A DNA stretch of 64,000 nt from Penium margaritaceum. Its lineage: Eukaryota > Streptophyta > Zygnematophyceae > Desmidiales > Peniaceae. Below, one piece after another: positions 56,001 to 64,000 of the stretch (the stretch's first letter is position 1; each line of letters starts with the position of its first letter). The stretch lies in contig SZWC01000577.1 of the NCBI GenBank assembly GCA_023375785.1, forward strand, positions 176,264 through 240,263, read 5' to 3'. The translations under genes and the position numbers were made by a program. The notes beneath the pieces are model-generated. The model searched no databases. It was not told where the DNA came from and saw nothing but the letters and a program-made list of their open reading frames with translations.

Positions 56001-59000
56001 AAGTAGGACGCAACTAGAGTACAACTAAGGGGCAACTAGGGCGTAACTAGGGCGTAACTAGGGCGCAACTAGGGCGCAAGTATGGGACAACTAGGGCACA
56101 ACTAGGACGCAACTAGGGCGCAAGTAGGGCACAAGAACGGTCCAACTAGGACGTAGCAATTGTCTAACTTAGGCGGAAGTAGGACGGAAGTATGGCGCAA
56201 GTAGGGCGCAACTAGGACGCAACTAGGGTACAACTAGGGTGTAACTAGGGCGCAACTAGGGCACAAATAGGACGAAACAAGGGTGCAACTAGGACACAAA
56301 TAGTGTACAACTAGGGCACAAGTAGGGTGCAAGTAGGGCGCAACTAGGGTACAACTAGGGTACGACTAGGGCGCAGCTAGTGGCCAACTGAGACACAACT
56401 AGGGTGCGACTAGGGTGCAACTTGGGTGCAAGTAGGACACAACTAGGCCGCAACTAGGGCGCAACTAGGACGCAACTAGGATGCAACTGGGGTGCAAGTA
56501 GGGAGCAAATTGCGTGTAACTAGGGCGCAACTAGGGCCCAACTAGGGCGCAAGTAGGGCACAACTAGGGTGCAACTAGGGTGCAAGTAGGGCGCAGGTAG
56601 GGTGTAACTAGGACGCAACAAGGGCGCAACTAGGGAACAACTAGGGCGCAACCAGGACGCAAGTAGGACGCAGGTAGGACGCACATAGGACACAAGTAGG
56701 ACCCAAGTAGGTCGCAACTAGGTCGCAACTGTGGCGCAACTAGGGCGCAACTAGAGTACAACTAGGACACAAGTAGGACGTAACTATAGCACAACTAGGG
56801 CACAACTAGGGCGCAACTAGATTCAAGTAAGGGTCAACTAGGGTGCAACTAGGGTGCAACTAGGGTGCAACCAGGGTGTAACTAAGGTGCAACTAGGGTG
56901 TAGCTAGTGAATGAGTGAGGCGCAACTAGGGCACAACTAGGGCGTAACTAGGGCGCAAGTAGAACAAAAGTACGGCCTAACTAGGACACGGCTGGTGCCA
57001 AACTAAGGTGCAAGTAGGGTACAACGAGGGCGCAGCTAGGACGGAAGTAGCACGGAAGTAGGACGCAAGTAGGGCGCAACTAGGGTATAACTAGGACGCA
57101 ACTAGGGTGCAACTAGGGCGCAACTAGGATGCAAGTAGGATGCAACTAGGAAAAAACTAGGGTGTAACTAGGACGCACCTAGGGTGCATGTAGGACGTAA
57201 CTAGGGCACATGTAGGGCGCACCTAGGACATGACTAGGGCGCAACTAGGACGTAGCTAGTGCCCAACTGAAGTTCAAGTAGGGCACAACTAGGGCACAAG
57301 TAGGATGTAACTAGGGCACAATTATGGCGTAACTAGGACGTAGCTAGTGTCCAACAGAGGCACAACTAGGGTGCAATTAGGACACAACAAGGGCGCAAGT
57401 TGGGTGCAACTGAGGTGCACTATGGCGCAACTAGGGTGCAAGTAGGGCACAACTAGGGCGTGACTAAGGCGTAACTAAGGCACAAGTGTGGCATAACTAG
57501 GGCTCAACTAGGGCACAACTAGGGCACAACAAAGGCGCAACTACATTGAAACAAGGGTGCAACTAGGTCGCAACTAAGGCGCAACTAGGGGGCAACTACG
57601 TCGTAACTAGGACGCAACTAGGGGACAACTAGTGCCCAACAGAGGCGCATTTAGGGTGCAACTAGGGCGCCAGTAGGGCACAAGTAGGGTGCAACTAGGG
57701 CACGACTAGGGCGCAACAAGGGCGCAACTAGGGCGCAACTAGGATGCTACTAGGGCGCAACTAGGGCGTAACTAGAACACAACTAGGACGCAAGTAGGGC
57801 GCAACTAGGACGCAACTAGGGTGCAACTAGGGCATAAGTAGGGTGCAAGTAGGACGCACATGTGGTCCAACTAGGGCGCAACTAGGGCGTAACTAGGGTG
57901 CAACTAGGGTGCAACTAGGACGCAACTAGGACGCAAGTAGGGCACATCTAGGGCGCAACTAGGGTGAAACTAGGGTGCAACTAAGGCGCGACTAGGGCGC
58001 AACTAGGGCGCAAGTAAGGCGTAACTAGGGCTTAACTAGGGTGCAACTAGGGTGCAACTAGGGCGTAACTAGGACGCAACTAGGGTACAAGTAGGGCGCA
58101 ACTAGGGCGCAACTAGACTTCAAATAGGGTGCAAGTAGGACGCAACTAAGGTATAACTAGGGCGCAACTAGGGCGCAAGTAGGGCGCAAATAGGTCGCAA
58201 CTAGGACGCAACTATGGCGCAACAAGGGCGCAACTAGAGCACAACAAGGCCGCAACTAGGGCACAAGTAGGACGCAAGAATTGCGCAACTAGGGCACAAC
58301 TATGGTGTAACTAAGGTGCAAGTATGGCACTTGTACGGCCCAACTAGGATGTACCTAGTTTCCAACTGAGGCGCTAGTAGGACGCAACTAGGGTGATGCT
58401 AGGGCGGAAGTAGGACAGAAGTAGGGCTCAAGTAGGATGCAACTAGGGTGCAACTAGGGCACAACTAGGGTGCAAGTAGAGTATAACTAGGGAGGAACTA
58501 GGGCGCAACTAGGGTGTACTAGGGTGCAAGTAGGTAAAAAGTAGGACGCAACTAGGGCACAAGTAGGGCGTAACTAGGGCGCAAGTAGGACGTAGCTACG
58601 GCTTAGCTAGTGCCTGAGATGCAACTAGGGCACAAATATGGCATAACTAGGAGGCAAGTAGGACGCAACTAGGGCGCAACTAGGGTGAAACTAGGACGCA
58701 ACTAGGGCACAAGTAGGGCACAGCTAGGGCGCAACTAAGGTGCAACTATGGCATAACTAGGGCGTACCGAGTGCCCAACTGAGGCATAAGTAGGACACAA
58801 CTAGGGCGCAAGTAGGACGCAACTAGGGCGCAATCACAACTAGGACGTAACTATGGCGCAAGTAGGGTGCAACTAGGGCGCAACTAGGGCGCAACTAGGG
58901 TGCAAGTATGGTGCAAGTAGGGCGCAATTAGGATGCAACGAAGGAGCAACTAGGTCCCAACTATGGCGCAACTAGGGTGCAACTAGGGCAGAACTAATGT

Positions 59001-62000
59001 CCAACTGAGGCGCAACTAAGGTGCACCTAGGATGTAGGTAGGGCGCAAGTAGGGCACAACTAAGGAGCAAGTAGGCCACAACTAGTGTGCAACAAGGACA
59101 CAAGTAGGACGTAACTAGGGTGCAACTAGGACGCAACTAGGACGCAAGTAGGACGCAAGTAGGACGTAACTAGGACATAACTAGGGCGTAACTATGCCAC
59201 AACTAGGACACAACTATGATGCATGTACGCTGCAACTAGGGTGCAACTAGGGTGTAACTAGGACATAACTAGTGCTCATGTAGGACACAACTAGGGTGCG
59301 ACTAGGGTGCAACTAGGGCGCAACTAGGCACGACTAGGGCACAACTAGGGCGCAACTAGGTGCAACTAGGGTGCAAGTTGGGCGCAAGAACGGTGGAAGT
59401 AGGACGTAACTAGGGTACAACTAGGGCAAAAGTAGTGTACAACTGGGACGCAACTAGGGCGTACCTAGGGTGCAACTAAGACGCAACTAGGACGTAGCTA
59501 GTGCCTAATTGAGGCGTAACTATGGTGCAACTAGGATGCAACTAGGGCACAAATAGGGTGTAAGTAGGGTGCAAGTACGGCCCAACTAGGACGGAACTAG
59601 TGCCTAATTGAGGCACAAGTAGTATGCAACTAGGGTGCAGCTAGGGCGGAAATAGGACGGAAGTAGGGCGCAAGTATGGCGCAACTAGAACGCGACTAGG
59701 GCGCAACTAGGGCGCAAATAGGACGCATCTAGGAAGAAACTAAGGTCCAAGTAGGGTGCAACTAGGGTGCAAGTAGGGCGAAAGTAGGACGCAACTGGGA
59801 TGCAAGTAGGGCGCAACTAGGGCGTAACTATGGCGTCACTAGTGTCCAACTGAGGTGCAACTAGGGCGCAAATAGGACGCAACTAGGGCGCAAGTAGGGC
59901 ACTACTGAGGTGCAAGAGGACGCTACGGAGGCACAACTATGGCACAACTAGAATGCAAGTACGGCGCAACTAGGGTGTACCTAGGGCACAAGTAGGGTAA
60001 AACTAGGACACAAACAGGGTGCAACTTGGACATAGCTAGTACCCAACTGAGGCGCAACTAGGACGCAACTAGGGCGCAACTAGGGTACAAGTAGGACGCA
60101 ACCAGGACGCAACTAGGACACAATTAGGGCAAAAGGAGGGCGCAACCAGAGCGCAACTAGGAAGCAACGAAGGTGTGATTAGGGTGCAACTAAGGCACAA
60201 CTAGGGTGTAACTTGTGTCCAACTGAGGTGCAACCGGGGTGCAACTAGGGTGCAAGTAGGGCGCAAATAGGGCGCTACTATGCTGCAACTAGGGTGTAAC
60301 TAGGGCGTCACTAGGGTGCAACTAGGAAGCAATCAGGGTGCAACTAGTGCGTAACTAGGACGCAAGTAGGGTGAAACTAGGGCGCAGCTAAGGAGCAACT
60401 AAGGCGCAAGTAGGGCGCAAGTATGGCGCAACTATGGCGCAACTAGGACGCAACTAGGGCACAACTAAGGTGCAACTAGGGCGCAACTAGGGCACAAGTA
60501 GGGTGCAACTATGGAGCATCTAGGGTTCAACTAGGGCGTAAATAGGGTGCAAGTAGGACACAACTAGGATGCACCTAGGACGGAACTAGGGCGTAACTTG
60601 GGAGCAACTAGGATGCAAGTAGGACGCAACTAAGGCGGAATGAGAGTGCAACTAGGGCGCAAGTAGGGTGCAAGTATTGCACAACTATGGTGCAACTAGG
60701 ACACAAATAGGGTGCAACTAGGGTGCAACAAGGGCACAACTAGGGCGCAACTAGGGTGCAGCTAGGGTGCAAGTAGGGTGCAACGAGGGTGCAACTAGGG
60801 CACAACTAGGATGCAACTAGGGTGCAAGTTGGGCACAACTATGGCGCAAGTAGGACGCAACTAGGCCGCAACTATGGCACCACTACGGTATAACTATGAT
60901 GCATGTAGGCCACAACTAGGATGCAACTAGGACGTAACTAGGACCTAACTAGCGCTTAAGCAGGACGCAACTATGGTGCAACTAGGGTGCAACTAGGGTG
61001 CAACTAGGCACGACTAGGGCACAACTAGGGTGCAACTAGGCACAACTAGGGTGCAAGTTGGGTGCAAGAACGGCGGAAGTAGGGTGCAACTAGGGCAAAA
61101 CTAGGGCAAAAGTAGTCTGAGACTGGGGTGCAACTAGGGCGTACCTAGGGTGCAACTAAAACGAAAGTAGGGCGAAGCTAGTGCCTGATTGAGGCGTAAG
61201 TATGGCGTAGCTAGGACGCAACTAGGGTGCAACTATGGTGCAAGTAGGGTGCAAGTACGGCCCAACTAGGACGGAACTAGTGCCTAATTGAGGCGCAAGT
61301 AGTGCAAAACTAGGGTGCAGCTAGGGCGGAAGTAGGACGGAAGTAGGGCGCAAGTAAGGTGCAACTAGAACACAACTAGGGCACAACTAGGACGTAACTA
61401 GGACGCAAGTAGGACGCATCTAGGAAGAAACTAAGGTGCAAGTAGGGTGCAACTAGGGTGCAAGTAGGGCACAAGTAGGACGCAACTAGGACGCAAGTAA
61501 GGCGCACTAGGGTGCAACTATGGCGTCACTAGTGTCCAACTGAGGTACAACTAGGGTGCAACTAGGGCTTAACTAGGCCGCAAGTAGGGTGCTAGTGAGG
61601 TGTAAGTAGGAAGCTACTGAGGTGCAACTATAACGCAACTAGAACGCAAGTACGGTGCAACTAGGGTGCACCTAGGACACAAGTAGGACGCAACTAGGGT
61701 ATAAATAAGGTGCAACTAGGTCATCGCTAGTGCCCAACTAAGGCGCAACTAGGGCGCAACTGGTGTGCAACTAGGACGCAACTAGGACGCAACTGGGACA
61801 AAATTAGGGCAAAAGAATACTGAGGTCCAACCGGGGTGCAACTAGGGCGCAAGTAGGGCGCTACTATGCTGCAACTAGGGTGTAAATAGGGCATAACTAG
61901 GGTGCAAATAGGAAGCAATCAGGACGTAACTAGTGCGCAACTAGGACGCAAGTAAGGTGGAACTAGGGCGCAGCTAAGGAGCAATTAAGGCGCAAGTAGA

Positions 62001-64000
62001 GCGCAAGTATGGCACAACTATGGCGCAACTACGGTGTAACTAGGGTGCACCTAAGGTGCAACTAGGACGCAACTAGGGAAGAAGTAGGGTACTAGGGAGC
62101 ATCTAGGGCGCAACTAGGGTGCAAGTAGGGTGCAAGTAGGGTACAACTACGGCGCACCTAGGCTGGAACTAGGGCGCAACTCGAGAGTAACTACGATGCA
62201 AGTAGGGCACAACTAAGGTAGAATGAGGGTACAACTAGGGCGCAAGTAGGGTGCAAGTAGGGCGCAACTATGGCATAACTAGGGCACAAATAGGGTGCAA
62301 CTAGAATGCGACAAGGGCACAACTAGGGTGCAACTACGGCGCAGCTAGGGCGCAAGTAGGGTTCAACGAGACTACAACTAGGGCGCAATCAGCACGCAAC
62401 TAGGGTGCAACTTGGGCGCAACTATGGCGCAAGTAGGTCGCAACTAGGGTGCAACTAGGGCACAACTATGGCACAACTAGGGCACAACTATGATGAATGT
62501 AGGCCGTAACTTGGATGCAACTAGGGCGCAACTAGGACATAACTAGTGCTTAAGTAGGGCGCAGCTAGGGTGCAACTAGGGTGCAACTAGGGCGCAACTA
62601 GGCACGACTAGGGCACAACTAGGGCGCAACTAGGCACAACTAGGATACAAGTTGTGCGCAAGAACGGCGGAAGTAGGGCGAAACTATGACACAACTAGGG
62701 AAAAAGTAGTGTGCAACTAGGGCGCAACTAGGGCGCTCCTAGGATGCAACTAAGACACAACTAGGACATAGCTAGTGCCTAATTGAGGCGTAAGTATGGC
62801 GCAATTAGGGAGCAACTAGGGTGCAACTAGGGTGCAAGTAGGGTGCAAGTGCGGCCCAACTAGGACGGAACTAGTGCCTAATTAAGGCGCAAGTAGTATG
62901 CAACTAGGGTATAGCTGGGGGGAAATAGGACGGAAGTAGGGCGCAAGTATGGCGCAAGTAGAACGCAACTAGGGCGCAACTAGGACGCAACTAGGGCACA
63001 AGTAGGACGCATCTGGAAAGAAAATAAATTGCAGGGTGCAAGTAGGACGCGAATAGGGCACAAGTAGGGCACAACTAGGGCATAACTATGGTGTCACTAG
63101 TCTCCAACTGAGATGCAACTAGGACACAACTAGGGCGCAACTAGGACGCAAGTAGGACGCTACTGAGGTGCAAATAGGATGCTACTGAGGTGCAACTATG
63201 GTGCAACTAGAACGCAAGTACGGCGCAACTAGGGTGTACCTAGGACACAAGTAGGGCGCAACTAGGGCACAAATAGGGTGCAACTAGGACATAGCTAGTG
63301 TCCAACTGAGGCGCAACTAGGGTGCAACTAGGGCGCATCCAGGGTGCAAGTAGGGCATAACTAGGGCGCAACAAGGGTACAACTAGGACGTAACTAGGAC
63401 GCAACTAGGACACAATTAGGACAAAATAAGGGCGCAACCAAAGCGCAACTAGGAAGTAACTAAGGTGAAATTAGGGTGCAAGTAAGGCACAACTAGGGTG
63501 CAAGTTGTGTCCAACTGAGGTGCAACCGGGGTGCAACTAGGGCGCAAGTAGGGCGCAAGTAGGGCGCTACTATGCTGCAAACAGGGTACAACTAGGGCGT
63601 AACAAGGGCGCAACTAGGAAGCAATCAGGGTGCAACTAGTGCGCAACTAGGACACAAGTAGGGTGGAACTAGGACGCAGCTAAGGAGAAACTAAGGTGCA
63701 AGTAGGACGCAAGAATGGCGCAATTAGGGTGCAACTAGGGTGCAACTAAGGTGCAACTAGGGTGCAACTAGGGCACAAGTTGGGTGCAACTAGGGAGCAT
63801 CTAGGACGCAACTAAGGCGCAAGTAGGATGCAAGTAGGGCACAACTAGGGCGTACCTAGGGCGGAACTAGGGTGCAACTCGGGAGCAACTAGGATGCAAG
63901 TAGGGTGCAACTAAGGCGTAATGAGGGTGTAACTAGGGCACAAGTAGGATGCAAGTATGGTACAACTATGGCACTACTAGGACATAAATAGGGTACAACT
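53041..64000 (+). repeat. Satellite C (10-bp unit), running off the right edge
   Basis: About 11 kb of GCAACTAGGG units (equivalently CTAGGGCGCAA with period 10). Common variants are GTGCAAC, GCACAAC, GCGTAAC, GGACGC and AAGTAG in place of AACTAG. All units have the same orientation. CTAG is its own complement, so both strands are rich in TAG stops and few frames exceed 60 codons. A variant block around TAGTGCCCAACTGAGGCG recurs every 160-250 bp through the left half. No gene or TE is seen. Confidence 0.97.
59000..64000 (+). repeat. Satellite C higher-order repeat, about 1.6-1.7 kb unit
   Basis: Rare variants recur in order. GCACGACTAGGGC lies at 59328, 61008 and 62602 (spacings 1680, 1594). 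CCCAACTAGGACGGAACTAG lies at 59581, 61261 and 62855 (1680, 1594). GCGCTACTATGCTGCAA lies at 60272, 61858 and 63564 (1586, 1706). About three copies are present before the window ends. Confidence 0.9.

Noticed and set aside
53041-64000. Telomere repeat tract
   Set aside because: TAGGG recurs, but within a 10-bp unit CTAGGGCGCAA rather than a 5-8-bp telomere repeat, and it is heavily mutated. A subtelomeric location remains only a possibility.

Overview
This window is eukaryotic, repeat-dominated DNA. It holds no recognisable host gene. About 47 kb is short-period satellite in three sequence families. The rest is transposable elements (TEs): Ty1/copia-type LTR fossils, one hAT DNA transposon that looks complete, and one unclassified insertion. 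The spliced hAT gene, copia primer sites that match initiator-Met tRNA, and satellite variation dominated by C-to-T/G-to-A transitions point to a eukaryote with cytosine methylation (green alga or plant lineage), or to a fungus-like genome with repeat-directed mutation. I cannot name the species. The setting resembles pericentromeric or subtelomeric heterochromatin.

Layout. 1-2008: minus-strand 5' part of a copia element (gag, start of pol, probable LTR), running off the left edge. 2009-4554: satellite A (10-bp unit GCGCCTGAGT/GCGCCTGACT). 4555-5730: probable solo LTR with a perfect 5-bp target duplication. 5731-6792: satellite A. 6793-11497: copia fossil with two 471-bp LTRs, primer site and polypurine tract. 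11498-13882: satellite A. 13883-15522: truncated copia-like 3' end with an assembly gap. 15523-29028: satellite A with a roughly 3.2-kb higher-order repeat. 29029-32639: hAT element with an 8-bp target duplication. 32640-48472: satellite A with a 285-N gap, a perfect 136-copy 20-bp dimer array, an 11-copy 110-bp higher-order repeat and several duplications. 48473-49911: unclassified insertion with a CTG-rich tract. 49912-52980: satellite B (10-11 bp, GCAATGCCTG[G]). 53041-64000: satellite C (10 bp, GCAACTAGGG), with a roughly 1.6-1.7-kb higher-order repeat at its right end.

How the parts relate. All satellite A blocks have the same orientation and flank TEs directly. The simplest reading is one old array into which copia elements and a hAT element inserted; two of the TEs carry perfect target duplications made from satellite units. 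Local amplification then worked at several scales (10, 20, 110, about 259, about 1,140-1,290, and about 1,600-3,300 bp). The most unusual features are the shared near-10-bp period of three unrelated-looking satellites, the layered higher-order structure, and the contrast between mutated arrays and perfectly uniform young blocks. Long minus-strand reading frames in satellite A are a by-product of a stop-free 10-bp unit and are not annotated as genes.
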